DNA of 64,000 nucleotides. Source: Pycnopodia helianthoides (lineage: Eukaryota > Echinodermata > Asteroidea > Forcipulatida > Asteriidae). Positions 12,208 to 24,481 of this stretch are shown here, piece after piece. A program made the position numbers and the translations under genes. The stretch is from NCBI GenBank assembly GCA_032158295.1, contig CM063258.1, positions 15,599,703-15,663,702 of the forward strand, written 5' to 3'. A model generated the notes under the pieces. The model had not been told where the DNA came from and did not search any database. It worked only from the letters and a program-made list of their open reading frames with translations. The first letter of the stretch is position 1, and each line of letters opens with the position of its first letter.

Positions 12208-13024
12208 GTACGACGGTTTCTTATTTTCTTTCCTACAAAAGAGTGTATGTTTTTGCCTCGCAGAATCGATTGGTTGGGCATGAAAAATAGAATTCAGTTT
12301 AAAGTAGAAATATTGTGCAATGTCGCAACAAAATTGTCTCATGTATGCATTTATTTACTATTTTGAGGTTTTCATTGTACATATAATGATACAATCTTTT
12401 GTGTTATTAGCAACATCATGACCCTTGGACGTCGATTACCAGTAAACTTGCGCGTATAACCATTTGTAAACCTCTCATTTGGGAGAAGTCTTCGCTCTGA
12501 AAAGAGCTGCGGTTGTGGTCTTGTAGATGGGCTCTGAGGTCAAAGTCAGGTTTTTTTAATCCATTTCCTATAGATAGAGTCCTTTTTGAAAATGGGAATA
12601 AAAAAATGTTGTAAGTCTCTAAACTCGGGTCAACATAGTGTAAAATGCCGCTGTGTTTGAAAACTTTCAAGTGCGTTTTTGTCAAAGTTCAAAAAATATT
12701 TGATGACATCACGTTTCAAATATCCAGAGAATTTTTAACTCTTTCCTGCAGGGAATTTTAATGAAATTCAATCAAGGCAGCATTGGGTTTGTCCTTTTTC
12801 ATTACGTCATGTTTTAAGTTTCGCTTTGAAAAAAAGTATCAATAAAATTGCATTATATACCATTTTTAACTTGAGGTTAGAGACTTAATTTCTCCCCACT
12901 TTCATGAGGACTTTATCTTTTGGGAAATGAGTGCATCACAAAACTAAGTTTGACTTTGAAGGTTCTTTTTAATGTTTCAAACAAACTCTGCTGGTCTTAG
13001 ACAGGAAGTATTTGCTTTCTTTTC

Positions 13025-13372
13025 TTAAAGGGAGGGTATGCCTTTGGTAATTACTCAAAAAATTTATGACCATAAAAACTTACTTGGTAAGAAGCACTGC
13101 AGCTGTTGATAATGTATAACATTTTGAGAAACAAAGGAAATCAAAGGAATGTGGTTTTTAAAGAGAGGGTTTCAAAAACATTTCAATCTGAGAAACGTTT
13201 CTGCATTAAATGTTTCTCAATTGTGTATTCCAATCATGGCTTATTCTTCCTGTGTTGACACAACCACTCCAGATTTTCGGCGATTTCTAGTTTGATTGTA
13301 TATTTCTACATATATATATAGGATTAAAACAATCAAACGGTTCCAAAAACCAAAGGTATACTTTGCCTTTAA
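13025..13372. mobile_element. TTAA-flanked MITE, copy 2 (intron 6)
   Basis: TTAAAGGGAGGGTATGCCTTTGG at the left, CCAAAGGTATACTTTGCCTTTAA at the right. The interior holds the shared core ACTTACTTGGTAAGAAGCACTGCAGCTGTTGATA. Confidence 0.75.
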
Positions 13373-13563
13373 CTTCCTGTCAAACTTTAACAAAGTCACT
13401 GGAATTTATTTCCTGTGTACGTGTTCAGCCTGTTTAATTAAAGATTGACTGTAACTCTTCCTCAGTAGAAGTTATGTTGAAGACAGACTAAAAGTCTCTT
13501 TTAAAATCCTGCAGTGAGGGCTGCTGTCAGCACTTGCTGACATATTTCATTATTTTCGTTGTC

Positions 13564-13948
13564 TTAAAGGAACATTACAGAATTGGTTTTTGCTAACAAA
13601 ACAGTTGCTGGCAGTGTAAGCACTTTATGTAATCCATCATATACATAAACTGACAAACCTGTAGAAGGTTGAGATCGATCAGCCATCTGGGTCACGTGAA
13701 AAACCGATTACACATTTGCATGAAATCATATAGATGCAACAAATAAATAAAACGCTCACTGAGCAATAAACTCCAATCGGAAAATTAGTTTATTCATTTC
13801 TCATCAAATATGGCATTTCAGACAGAAATATTTCGAGGGATGTTTTCTACTATCATCATCGTTCAAACGTGTAAGTTTTATGTAAATCTGTGATCAAAAA
13901 GTATACTTTACAAGTTTTTTTCTTACCAATTCTGTAATGTTCCTTTAA
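13564..13948. mobile_element. TTAA-flanked MITE, copy 3 (intron 6)
   Basis: TTAAAGGAACATTACAGAATTGG left, CCAATTCTGTAATGTTCCTTTAA right. The same element in opposite orientation lies at 24091-24481. Confidence 0.8.
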
Positions 13949-14332
13949 CCACGTCGTACACACTACAATGCCATGATATCCTAACAAGCTGGACCAAACT
14001 GGGTTAGTTATTTGGTTAGAATGGGGCAGGACAAAACTCTTCATCCTTTGTGTACAAAATTGGTTTGTGATAAATTGATCATATGCACACAATAATTGTT
14101 ACTCAATTTTTGCAAATCGCGACCCCCCAAAAAACTGGTCACAATAGTGCCCTCAAGAGTCCTCTTTCCCAAACTGTGTGGCCGTGGGATCTTTATTTTT
14201 CATTTTACAACTCTTTTTTTCTGCAAGGATATAAACCGATCGCTAGGCACCGGTCGGCGCGTGAAAAAGTTAATATCTATAACATTTTTTATTTTTTTTT
14301 TTACAATTTTATTGTTTCTTTTTTATCTAAAG

Positions 14333-14458
14333 GAGGAAGACGGCATCTTTTACAGACAAACGGGTTGGTACAATGACTGAGATCATTAATGCTATCAGAG
14401 TGATTAAGATGTATGCGTGGGAATATCCCTTCGGAAATGTCATCCAGAAAATAAGAAA
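14333..14458 (+). CDS. ABCC4: ABCC4 exon 7 (residues 259-301), second coupling helix
   Basis: Encodes the R-K-T-A-x-F-T-D-x-R and I-x-V-I-K-M-Y-A-W-E motifs, among the most conserved in ABCC transporters (cytosolic loop contacting an NBD). Phase 2 in and out. Confidence 0.96.
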
Positions 14459-14559
14459 GTAAGTTTATCTCAGTTTAAAAAAACTTGTTAGAAATTGATA
14501 AGTTCTTCCCAACATTTTCAATGTGTTTGTTGCCAATTACTCTTGCCAAGTGTACATTT

Positions 14560-15215
14560 AAGAAAAGTCAGCTTCTTGGTGGCCCTAAGTTCTAGTAATC
14601 TAAAAAGTGTCAGGTTGTTTTCCAGGTGATAGTTTGGCAGTGACTTTGGATAGTTAGAAGCCAAATCAATAGCCGCATCCAAGGCCGAAGTCCTAAGATC
14701 TAGTGTCGGGTTGTTTCCAAGATGATAGTTTGGTTTGACTATGGCATAGCCAGAAGCCAAATCAACAGCCGCATCCAAGGCCGAAGTCCCTAAGTTCTAG
14801 TAACCTAAATGGTGTCAAGTTGTTTCCCATGTGATAGTTTGGTTTGACTATGGCATAGCCAGAAGCCAAATCAATAGCCGCATCCAAGGCCGAAGTCCTA
14901 AGTTCAAGTAACCTAAATGGTGTCAAGTTGTTTCCAAGGTGAAAGTTTGGTTTGACTATGGCATAGCCAGAAGCCAAATCAATAGCCGCATCCAAGGCCG
15001 AAGTCCTAAGTTCTAGTAACCTAAATGGTGTCAAGTTGTTTCCCAGGTGATAGTTTGGTTTGACTATGGCATAGCCAGAAGCCAAATCAATAGCCGCATC
15101 CAAGTCTGAAGTTCTAGTAACCTGAATAGTGTCGGGTTGTTTTCCAGGTGATAGTTTGGTGTGACTATGGCTAGCCACAAGCCAAATCAATAGCCACATC
15201 CAAGGCCGAAGTCAT
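14560..15215. repeat. Tandem array, about 114-bp unit, 5-6 copies (intron 7)
   Basis: Units contain GATAGTTTGGTTTGACTATGGCATAGCC and AATCAATAGCCGCATCCAAGGCCGAAG. The unit is a multiple of three, so minus-strand frames stay open as a 38-residue repeat, but no splice or start context supports a gene. Confidence 0.85.
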
Positions 15216-15450
15216 GGCCATTTAAAAACAATCCAATTCGGACCATGTCTGTAGTATTTTGAAAGCTTTGATGGTAAGAAGTTTGTCATAATATGCAAAG
15301 ATTTCTCAAAAAGTATTATAAACTAAACAATAGTTGCATCACCTTAAGATGATTCCTGTACTGCTGCTTCCCAGGTTGTTCTGTAAATTTGGGTGTGACC
15401 CCTGGTTATATGGCAGTTTCATGTTGAATGGCTTCTGACTGGCACGCCCA

Positions 15451-15590
15451 AACAAAGACATTGACAAAATAGGGAGGCCGCTAGGGCTAGATAGCTCAGT
15501 TGAGCCCCAGCATTTCCATAGGCCGCAGGTTCAAATCCGGTTATAATCAATTTTTCTCTGTTCCTCCAAAAGTTTGTAACCAATTAAAAA
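15451..15590 (+). mobile_element. tRNA-derived SINE (intron 7)
   Basis: TTGACAAAATAGGGAGGCCGC, then the A-box-like TAGATAGCTCAGTTGAG and B-box-like GGTTCAAATCC, followed by a short tail. The pol III head is diverged and does not give a sound tRNA fold. Confidence 0.6.
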
Positions 15591-15646
15591 GCCTTTTAAA
15601 GATGTGGAACTAAAACACAAAAATTTCTCTTTGATTGTACCAAAAG

Positions 15647-15896
15647 GTCAGAGGTCAGAAAAATAATTCAAGCCTCTTACCCCCTCGGTATAAACCTCAT
15701 TCTATCCATCTATGGCAACCGGCTCATCGACGTCTTTATGATCCTCACCTATGCATTCATTGCAACGGAGGTCAGAGTCTCCACAGTATTTGTGGTGGTG
15801 ACTTACTGCAACACCCTCAGGTCATCCTTCATGAGATACTTCCCTCGAGGAATTCAGCTGCGCTCAGAGTGTCTTGTGTCAATCAAAAGAATACAG
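15647..15896 (+). CDS. ABCC4: ABCC4 exon 8 (residues 301-384), TM5-TM6
   Basis: The acceptor is the AAAAG at 15642-15646, fixed by phase; a second AG a few bases downstream shifts the frame. Encodes two membrane helices and the SxxxxSIKRIQ entry to NBD1. Phase 0 at the end. Confidence 0.93.
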
Positions 15897-15984
15897 GTAA
15901 TTCAAATCAAATCAAATGCACAGATTTTACAGTTTGGGGTGTTTTATTTTATTTAAAGATATTTCAAATTCTTAATGCAGGAGC

Positions 15985-16140
15985 CGTGGGCCCAATTTCG
16001 TAGAGCTGCTTAAGCACAAAAAGTAGCTAAGCACAACAAAACTATGCTTACCAGAATACCAGCCAAAGCACTATCACATATGTACAATCTGTGATTGGTA
16101 TCCTGCTAAGCAGCTCTATGAAATTAGGCCCTGTTCTCAA
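15985..16140. repeat. GCCCAATTTC-type palindromic repeat (intron 8)
   Basis: Begins GGGCCCAATTTCGTAGAGCTGCTTAAGC and ends GCTAAGCAGCTCTATGAAATTAGGCCC. Inverted arms, no ORF. Confidence 0.7.
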
Positions 16141-16384
16141 GATTGTATATTGTAATTGTTTTGAAAATATATTGTTGAAGGTATTATACAGGATCGATAA
16201 AGATAAAAACAATTTTAAGTCTGAAAGCCTACTGATTATGTTCCCTCTTACATGAAGCCATATTCGAGAAAACTGTATCTGAAAATCTAAAAAAGCGCAA
16301 CAGCTTATTTCCGTTGTTAACCATGACGATTTTGTAGTAGTTTTATAGCTGTTTTTACTTGCTGTATTAGCCCTAATAAGCATG

Positions 16385-16570
16385 GTGAGCACTGAGCAAC
16401 TGGTAAAAAGCAGCTCAGCACAACAAATTTATGCTTACCGGAATCAGGTTACCAGCCAAAATACCATGTCACATGTACCATTTGTGACTGGTATTCTGCT
16501 CATTTTTGCTTAGCAGACAATTTTAAAGCAATACTTTTCTATTCAAGCAGTTTTATGAAATCAGGCCCTC
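16385..16570. repeat. GCCCAATTTC-type palindromic repeat (intron 8), second copy
   Basis: Arms share GCTCAGCACAACAAATTTATGCTTACC on the left and TGCTTAGCAGAC..AAGCAGTTTTATGAAATCAGGCCC on the right. It lies about 250 bp from the preceding copy. Confidence 0.65.
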
Positions 16571-16716
16571 TGAAACACATGCTGTCCTCAATTGTCTTTT
16601 CAAACCAATGCAGGGAATTACTGTCAATACGTTTTTCTAATCATGGCCCCCCTCCCCCCCAAAAAAAATCTTCTTTCTGTTTTCATTTGAACCTTTGTTT
16701 ACCTTTCTTAATCTAG

Positions 16717-16827
16717 GATTTCTTGTTACTGGATGAGATTTCTCTACCTTCAGTCCAGTCTTCGGATGACGGTCTTGTTGTCAACCCAGGAATTCATGTC
16801 AAAGGAATGAGCGGCTCTTGGGATGAT
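16717..16827 (+). CDS. ABCC4: ABCC4 exon 9 (residues 385-421), start of NBD1
   Basis: Begins with the FLLLDEIS motif, then a variable segment and the SW that stacks on ATP adenine in many ABCC NBD1 domains. Followed by a 3.9-kb intron. Confidence 0.93.
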
Positions 16828-18394
16828 GTGAGTATCCTCAGAATTTTATTTTTTTTCATGAATAATTTGTATATTTTACTTCCAAACTGAAATGTCTCTC
16901 TCTGCAAATACAAATTTTTGGTGAAACTTGGATTTTGACATGAAATGCTTGAGTGGCTTTTGGTGAATTGGTTTTTCTTCTAAAAAATACATAATATTTG
17001 TTGTTTTTTCATGCGTATGGAAAAGTAAATGAATTTTGAATAGCACTCTAACTTTCAAGCAAAAGTGTTAATCCAATTCAATTCAAAGCAACATTTACTT
17101 CCACATAATCATCATCAAGAAAAATAACAACAATAATACAGCCAATATAAACAAATGTGGAGGCATGTTCCAATAAGCTGGGCTTGTCAAGGAACAGCCT
17201 AAAAAAATGAAACAAAACAAAAGACGAATAAACAGAATAACACCTACAACAAGTAACAATAACAGTGTGTGTTTACATGTTCGACGACTAGCAACAGTAG
17301 TAAGATGAGATATAATTTAATGGGAGGGGGGGGAAAGACCAGTGACTTTAATGTGATGAAATCTCACAGTTGGAAGTTGTTAAAAGTTGTCAATTTAAAT
17401 ACTTAGTTTGAAGCAATTACCAATACTAACAATAATAAAAACCATTCTTATATAGCGCATTATCACTGGAGGTCCCTATGCGCTGTAAAGGGGAAATTAA
17501 CAATTGTACAAAGTAAATAGATATGTTTTCACCCGTTGTTTTGATGTTTCGGCCCAATTAACAACAAAACTATTCCATAACTGAGCTGCTGCATATTGGA
17601 AAGAGCGGGAATCATACGACTTGGTTTTGATAACTGGGGGAGTCAGAAGGGATTTATGTGAAGATCGAAGATTCCTAGCTGGTTTATACTCCTGAACTAA
17701 ACTTTGAAGATAAACAGGGGCAATGCCATGGATATGCTGATAAGTGAGAACCCAAAGTTATCTATTCTAGCCCATATTGGTAGCCAATGCAGATCATTTA
17801 GAATAGGTGCTGATGGATGTCAGTATACAACCCACAGTGGTTTTTACCTTCATTGTGAAATGGGACGGACCCCCTAGCTACTTGTTATTGTTACATTGAC
17901 CCTATGAATAGAGAATTCCGGTGAACTGTGGTGTGTTGTGTCTCGGCTTTCAAAAGGGACTATCCCCTTGATGTCATATCCTGGTTCAATGTACAAACAA
18001 ATCCTTTGTCAACACTAGTGTTACAGCAGCCTCTTACATCTTCAAAAGGGGGTGCTGAGGGTCACATGCTATGTGGTTTAATACCCACCGGAGGAGTCAC
18101 AGCCTTAGAAAGAATGTAATCAGTTATAGCATGGAGCTATACAAAGGAGGTTATACTTATACATAGACTGTTAATATTTTTAAAAAGCTGCTGGAAATTT
18201 CTGTCCCATGGGAAATGTAAAAATAAACCTTCCACTTGGTATTTGGTATCATTGGCATGTGGATATTGTGACAGTTGAAAACTTTCATGACCTAGATCAT
18301 GATCATAGATCCTGTCTGTCATAGTTGGAAAAAAATTACTCTCTTGAAAACCCATCCACCGTGAGGTGAGAAAGGTAAAAAGCAGAAAAACAGC

Positions 18395-18851
18395 TTAAAG
18401 GTAGCTAGGTCATTGGTAAATACTCCAAGAATTAATTACCATAAAAAACTTACTTGGTGAGAAGCGCTGCAGCTGTTGATAGTATGAAATATTTTGAGTA
18501 AGGATTTCCTTCGAAGTTGTTACGGTTTGGATACTTTTTCACCCCAAAACATTTGAATCTGAGAAACGATTCATGCATAAACTGTCAGATTTCTGAGGAT
18601 ATGTGTCCGATTGCGAATGCTGCAGCCAAGAGATGCGGTTGCTACCCGCTCTCACCTCGCTAAATGTGGATGGATTCGACGTTCGTGTGAAAATACAAAT
18701 GTACCATGACAATTTTTTGCTGTCTTCCCAGCAAGAAGACACAGTATTCAGCTGAAACTGCACATAAGACTTTTATTGTATCTTTAATTTTACCTATAAA
18801 TCAGCATTGGGTTGACAAAACCCTATCTTCATTGTATGACCCTACCTTTAA
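18395..18851. mobile_element. TTAA-flanked MITE, copy 4 (intron 9)
   Basis: TTAAAGGTAGCTAGGTCATTGG left, with GACCCTACCTTTAA at the right. Carries the shared core CTTACTTGGTGAGAAGCGCTGCAGCTGTTGATAG. The right TIR is less exact. Confidence 0.6.
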
Positions 18852-19734
18852 CAGGCCTTGGGTAAGGTTCACTCACTGCCGGTTGGGGATTTATTTTTGA
18901 ATAATGGCAAACGAAAAAGCTTTTTTCTTTTCAAGTCAGATGTCTTGATTTAAATTTATTTCTTTGCAAAGAGTGACTAGGCAGATTCAGTGTTTGTTTT
19001 CATTGTTGCATTAATAAAATGCACTTATTTTTATGTGTGTTCATTTTTGTAAGTATTGAGTAAAGACGCCAGAAAAGGTCAACAAAAATGAGGAAAAAAT
19101 AATGCTATGAGGCATTTTTAAAGTTGCTGTGCTGCGACATGCATGCAATCATATTTTGTGTACGATTAAGTTGTCACTTCTAATTTACACATTTTAATTT
19201 GTATTGTATAGGTTGGTATAACCTGCTTTTCATATTGTAAAAGATTTCCCAAATCGGCCCTTGGCCGCTATGGATTTTTTTCTTCTTATAAACCGATTTG
19301 ATCAAATCAAATCAAGAAAATATAACTTGGTGTTTACTTAGATGTGCACACAAAAAATTATAAAGGAAATTTAGTTTATGTGATTAGAACCCTCAAACGT
19401 GGCACCTAATTGGGACAAAGGTAACTCTTTCTGTAGGTTAAAGGGGTTTGGTTTGCATTTTTTCAATGATTTCTTTATCAAAGTGTGTTGTTTACATGTC
19501 CAGGTAATGCCTGGGTAAATTTCAGCCTATTTTTTGCCTAATTAATAAATTTTTATAATTTAGTTCATCTACCATTGGCAATTGACAGACAATTTACAGA
19601 CCGATTTTGTACACAAAAGATGCTGGCAGAGTTTTGTCCTGCCCTTTCCGAACCAAGCCACTGTCCCATGTTGATTGACACCCCCCTCTAGGACGTGCGG
19701 CATGGTCCAGCTTACGATCTTATGCGTATGAGCT

Positions 19735-20005
19735 GACCATAGGACCCAAGTTTATAGAACTGCCTAACAGTAAGCACATTTTTGAGCACACTGTAGCAGA
19801 AAAATGTGCCTAAGCGTAAGCATAATTCACAGGTTAGCAAGAAAATTGGGCAGCCAGCTTGAGCGCTCACCATGGATTTGCGTTGTTGCGTCATTCATTT
19901 TCATTCGCTTTTTGTTCGCTTACGGTTAGCAGCGCTACGAAATGGAAACTCGCACAGTAAGCACAAAATTGGCTGTTAAGCACCTCTATAAAATTTGGCC
20001 CTGTG
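19735..20005. repeat. GCCCAATTTC-type palindromic repeat, diverged (intron 9)
   Basis: Inverted arms around GACCCAAGTTTATAGAACTGCCTAA and CACCTCTATAAAATTTGGCCC. Other parts do not match the common form. Confidence 0.5.
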
Positions 20006-20688
20006 TGTACAAGGTGGTGAACATGGAAGCATGTGCTGTCAATGTGCCTCGATTTAGGGTTTTAAGGTCAATGTTCAGACAATACGAACAGGATCTCCTG
20101 AAACTTGTCCACATTCCAAGAAATAAATCACGCTGTGACTAACCCCTAAAATTAGCCATTGTCTGACCTCATGAACCCATTTCTCAATAAATTTGTCATG
20201 GGAGCCCAGCTAAATCAATAAGCTAGACAAAGCCAGGTACAAAGATTGTCATAGAGGATTATATTTGGTATGCTCAGATTACGCTCCAGTGTACTGTACT
20301 TTGATTTTTTTTAAGCTTTTGCAAATTTGGTTGAATTGGTTTTTTTTGCTGGGGTATTGGGTTGTTTGTTAGGGTGTTTGTTTTTGATTGAAAAAAATCA
20401 TACCGTTTTTATTGTTCTCCTGTTTTTCATAGTTTTATGACCAGGGGTTTGTGGAAGACATGTCTTTTTGATAACATTAATAAAAAAACTTGTGTTTTTC
20501 CCTGGACAACTCCTGATCAATATGTTTTTATTTTCTGAAGATTTAAAATAATTAAGTAATAAATAAACGATACAAATAATGTGAAGTGCACAGTGTTTAT
20601 CACGCATAAATCACTAGAGGGTATAACCAAATAATATTATTCTCTAACCCTGTATATTACAAGTTGATTGAATTGATTTACTTTGCAG

Positions 20689-20778
20689 AATCTCACAAAT
20701 CCATCTCTAACAAATGTAACCTTTGATGTTGGAAATAATGAGCTGTTAGCAGTGATTGGTCCCGTGGGGTCAGGCAAG
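20689..20778 (+). CDS. ABCC4: ABCC4 exon 10 (residues 422-451), NBD1 Walker A first part
   Basis: Encodes ELLAVIGPVGSGK. The intron cuts Walker A directly after its Lys, as in vertebrate genes of this family. Phase 0 on both sides. Confidence 0.95.
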
Positions 20779-21311
20779 GTCAGTCAAATTTCTCATGATT
20801 ATTCATAAAAATGTAAATCATAATTTGTAATAATAAAAAAAACCTGTTTTATAATAACAACAATATGTAGTGCACGTATCTACAAATAAGGTACTCAAGG
20901 TTTTTTTTTTTTCATTTTTTTTATTATGAGACCAACTTATGTAACACCTTACAACAAAATTTAGAAAAAATCTGAGAACCATAACTGCAGCCAAACAATG
21001 TTGTCATGACCATTATGATCAATGTGAATAAATATAAATTACCTTGTGCAGGTGTTTAAAAAAACAGGTGTTTAATCAATTATCAAGCTAATGAAATTAG
21101 AATTTACATTTAGCAAAATCTATGTTTTATATTTTTTCCTCAGACACATGTTTCATTCATAATACATCCCAATTACTGCATCTACAATGAACCTTTATCT
21201 GAACTCTGAGCTCAATCTAGCCAATTGGGAACAATGTATAGATCCGATCTATCGATTGTAAAATTATCCCTGACTCAGAAATAATTTGAAATATAATTAT
21301 TCTCCTTGCAG

Positions 21312-21503
21312 TCGACCCTCCTTATGGCTCTTCTGAAGGAGCTACCCACCATCTCTGGAGACGTTAACATTAGTGGAAGGATTTCTTATGCCAGCCAAGA
21401 ACCCTGGGTGTTTAGTGGTACTATCCGTCAAAACATCACATTTGGCAAAGAGTTTATCCAGGGAAAATTTGATAGAATTCTCAAAGTGTGTTCCCTGGAC
21501 AAG
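21312..21503 (+). CDS. ABCC4: ABCC4 exon 11 (residues 452-515), NBD1 Q-loop
   Basis: Starts with ST, completing Walker A, and carries the Q-loop region YASQEPWVFSGTIRQNI. Phase 0. Confidence 0.96.
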
Positions 21504-21971
21504 GTAGGCAGTGGTTGATGCTTAGTCCATTTACAAACACAAAGACAGGGCTCGAACTTGGAAGAAAAATCCACGAGAACGCAGGGCTTGTAGCTCAAAA
21601 TGTTTACCGGATCGTAATTGTTTCACAAGATCCAGAATCAAAATGAGAACAATTTATCTAGACATTTGAACAAGCACCAAGCACTTTCTTTGATACTCAA
21701 CAGAACTGAAAGATAATTCACAAACTAAAAGTCGACACTGGAACATCTTCGTAGGGATATTATACAGTGAGGTATTATTATTCAAATGAAAAAACACAAG
21801 ACCACTGGACATATCCAGTTGTGAGTTTGCTAGCATATTACTTGGTGGGATTCGAACCCAGGACCTTTGCCTTCTGGATCATGGAGCAGATGTTTTACCA
21901 ACCAATAGATAATTTGGTATAAATATGCATACTAAAGTAAAGAAAACGTTAAATATTGTTTGTATTCACAG

Positions 21972-22153
21972 GATATCAAAAGTTTTCCAGAAGGTGACAT
22001 GACCATAGTTGGTGAACGAGGAGTGACCTTAAGCGGAGGTCAAAAGGCAAGGGTCAATTTGGCACGATCTTTGTACGATGATGCAGATATCTACATTTTG
22101 GACGATCCATTGAGTGCTGTTGATAGCGAAGTGGGGAGACACATCTTCGATGA
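21972..22153 (+). CDS. ABCC4: ABCC4 exon 12 (residues 516-576), NBD1 signature and Walker B
   Basis: Encodes the [13 protein letters not shown] signature (535-547) and the [12 protein letters not shown]alker B and D-loop. As in other ABCC NBD1 domains, an Asp follows the Walker B Asp where a catalytic Glu usually sits, so NBD1 is probably a weak hydrolysis site. Confidence 0.96.
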
Positions 22154-22384
22154 GTAAGAAAATGTTGTATTCTTCAATGCCAATTTTCAAGATTTTTTAC
22201 TATAGTTTGATAAGTAAACAATTTTGAAACTATGCTTTCTGCCAAACAGCCAGATCTTTTGAGATAGATTCCTCGCTAATGTTTCTCATGTAAATGAATT
22301 TTATATGCCAATTTTTTTATGAAATTGGCCTGTGGTTGATTGTAGCATTTTATTGTTCAATTATATTGAAATGCACTTGTTGTA

Positions 22385-22790
22385 TTAAGGTAGGGTCAAA
22401 AAGAAAGATACAATAAAAGTCATATGTGAATGTTTCGGCTGAATACAGTGTCTACTTGCTGAGACAACAGCAAAAAACTGTCACGTTATTTTCACAAGAA
22501 CGTCAAATCCATTTACGTTGAGCGAGGTGACAGCAGGTACCAACCGCAACTCAGGCCACAGCATTCACGAACGAACACCAACCAACAGAAATCAGAGAAA
22601 GGATTCACGCATGAATCGTTTCTCAGATTCAAATGTTTTTGCGTAAAAAAAAGGATCCAAACCATCAAATTCGAAGGGAATCCTTTCTCAAAATAGTTTA
22701 TACCATCAACAGCTGCAGTGCTTCTCACCAAGTAAGTTTTTATGGTCATTAATTTTTGGAGTATTTACAAATTGATGACCCTACCTTCAA
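22385..22790. mobile_element. TTAA-type MITE, copy 5 (intron 12)
   Basis: Left end TTAAGGTAGGGTCA, right end TGACCCTACCTTCAA. The core GCTGCAGTGCTTCTCACCAAGTAAG is in the opposite orientation to copy 4. Confidence 0.6.
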
Positions 22791-22844
22791 TGCCCAATAA
22801 TTTGTAACTGCAAGTGTTGCTGTTTTTGTTTTGTTTTTAAACAG

Positions 22845-22941
22845 GTGCATCATGGGTTACCTCGCAAATAAACCTCGCATTCTGATTACCCATCAGCTAC
22901 AATTCCTCAACACTGCCAATAAGATCCTTGTTCTGAGAGAG
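22845..22941 (+). CDS. ABCC4: ABCC4 exon 13 (residues 576-608), NBD1 H-loop
   Basis: Encodes the ILITHQLQFL H-loop and the following strand. Starts in phase 2, ends in phase 0. Confidence 0.95.
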
Positions 22942-23524
22942 GTAAGAATCTAAACGCCCTTTTCACACCAGACAATTTGTAACAAGGGACCTTGACCAAA
23001 AATCACATCGATGTTAGAGAATAGCAAGTTCCAGTTGTTGAATCATAACCAGGGACCCTTGTTATTTTCAACAGAGATCCAGACCGTGCCAAAAAATTGA
23101 AACCATGTTCAAATCACCACGATATGTAGTGTGAAACCATTTACTGTGCCATAACCAGGGACCCTTGCTATGGTGATATCATTATTCTCATACACAGAAC
23201 GTGTCACTAGTAGAAGAGTGTGTTCAGTGAATGAACTATCATGACCTTTAACCCCCCCCCCCGAAAAACGCTGGTAAATTTGTGTTTTGAAAAGTCATGT
23301 GAAAGCTTGTTAAATAATCGCAATCGAACAGATTGTGACAGACAGTCGGCACCCATCACCAAGGACCTTTGTTACTGGTGCTCGTGTGAAAGTGCCTTTA
23401 CACTATTATCTTTTCTTTCATCTCAGAAGTGTCTCACCACCAGCTTTTATATTTCAAATACGACTAGAGATTTGAATCTTTGAAGAGGATTTCTCTTGAA
23501 TTGAATTTTTTTTTGTCTGATTAG

Positions 23525-23701
23525 GGTAACATGGAAGCTGTGGGTCCTCTGAATGAGCTCCATGAGAAGAACATTGACTTTGCCTCATTGATGAAAGTAG
23601 ATGAGGAAGAAGACGAAGAAGAACTTGAGGAAGAAGTGAATCCTGAACAGCCCGGCCTGAGGAAACGGACCAGTACAAAGAAGAGTCTTAAGTCACAGAA
23701 A
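23525..23701 (+). CDS. ABCC4: ABCC4 exon 14 (residues 609-667), acidic linker
   Basis: End of NBD1 (FASLMK) and the linker to TMD2. The linker has a run of about 15 mostly Glu/Asp residues, then a basic RKRTSTKKS stretch that resembles a basophilic-kinase site. The acidic run is heavier than I recall in human ABCC4. Confidence 0.92.
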
Positions 23702-24090
23702 GTAAGTTTATCCAGAGACCTGGGTGTGGATATTTTTAAATTACTTATTTTAATTTTTGAATATTAACAAATCAATTGAACTGTATTTGTAACTCTTGTT
23801 GTTTCCATGTTATATTTTCACGGTATTTTTTTTTAAGCAAGTGATGATGTGTTCAAATCCATGTGAGAAGTGTAAATTTTAAAGAACCTTAACCTTAAAA
23901 AAATCCCATATATTTAATGTTTTAAACTGCACAAATATTCTTCCAACTTTTGGAAAAAATGTCATTTTGAAATCTTAGATGATATTAAGCGGAACACTAT
24001 TTGACTAAAAAAGCCTTTGAGCATCATCTTTAAAGGTATTATACAGGATTGGTAAGGATAAAAAGCATTGTTTAATTTTTGTCTGAAAAC

Positions 24091-24481
24091 TTAAAGGAAC
24101 ATTACAGAATTGGTAAGAAAAAACTTGTAAAATATACTTTTGATCACAGATTTACATACAACTCACACTGTCTAATGATGATAATAGTAGAAAACATCCC
24201 CTGAAATATTTCTGTCTGAAATGCCATATTTGATGAGAAATGAATAAACTAATTTTCCAATGGAGTTTATCGCTCAGTGAGCGTTTTATTCATTTGTTGA
24301 ATCCATATGATTTCATGCAAAATGTGTAATCGGTTTTTCACTATTTTCTCATGACCCAGAAGGCCGATCGATCTCAAACTTCTACAGGTTTGTCAGTTTA
24401 TGTATATGGTGGATTACATAAAGTGCTTACACTGCCAGCAACTGTTTTGTTAGTAAAACCAATTCTGTAATGTTCCTTTAA
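24091..24481. mobile_element. TTAA-flanked MITE, copy 6 (intron 14)
   Basis: Same TIR as copy 3 (AAAGGAACATTACAGAATTGG) with the interior inverted. It includes TTTTCTCATGACCCAGAAGGCC and the GCTCAGTGAGC inner palindrome. Confidence 0.8.

Larger units (their letters stand above)
16828..20688 (+). other. ABCC4 intron 9, repeat contents
   Basis: Contains a region with the LINE/SINE-tail look TTCTTATATAGCGCATTATC (about 17440-17830), a TTAA MITE (18395-18851), a GCCCAATTTC-type repeat (about 19735-20005) and AT-rich unique sequence. No further exon was seen, consistent with exons 9 and 10 joining in phase. Confidence 0.6.

Noticed and set aside
14518..15199. Minus-strand repeat protein of 38-residue units
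   Set aside because: Explained by a tandem repeat whose unit is divisible by three; no promoter, splice or homology support.
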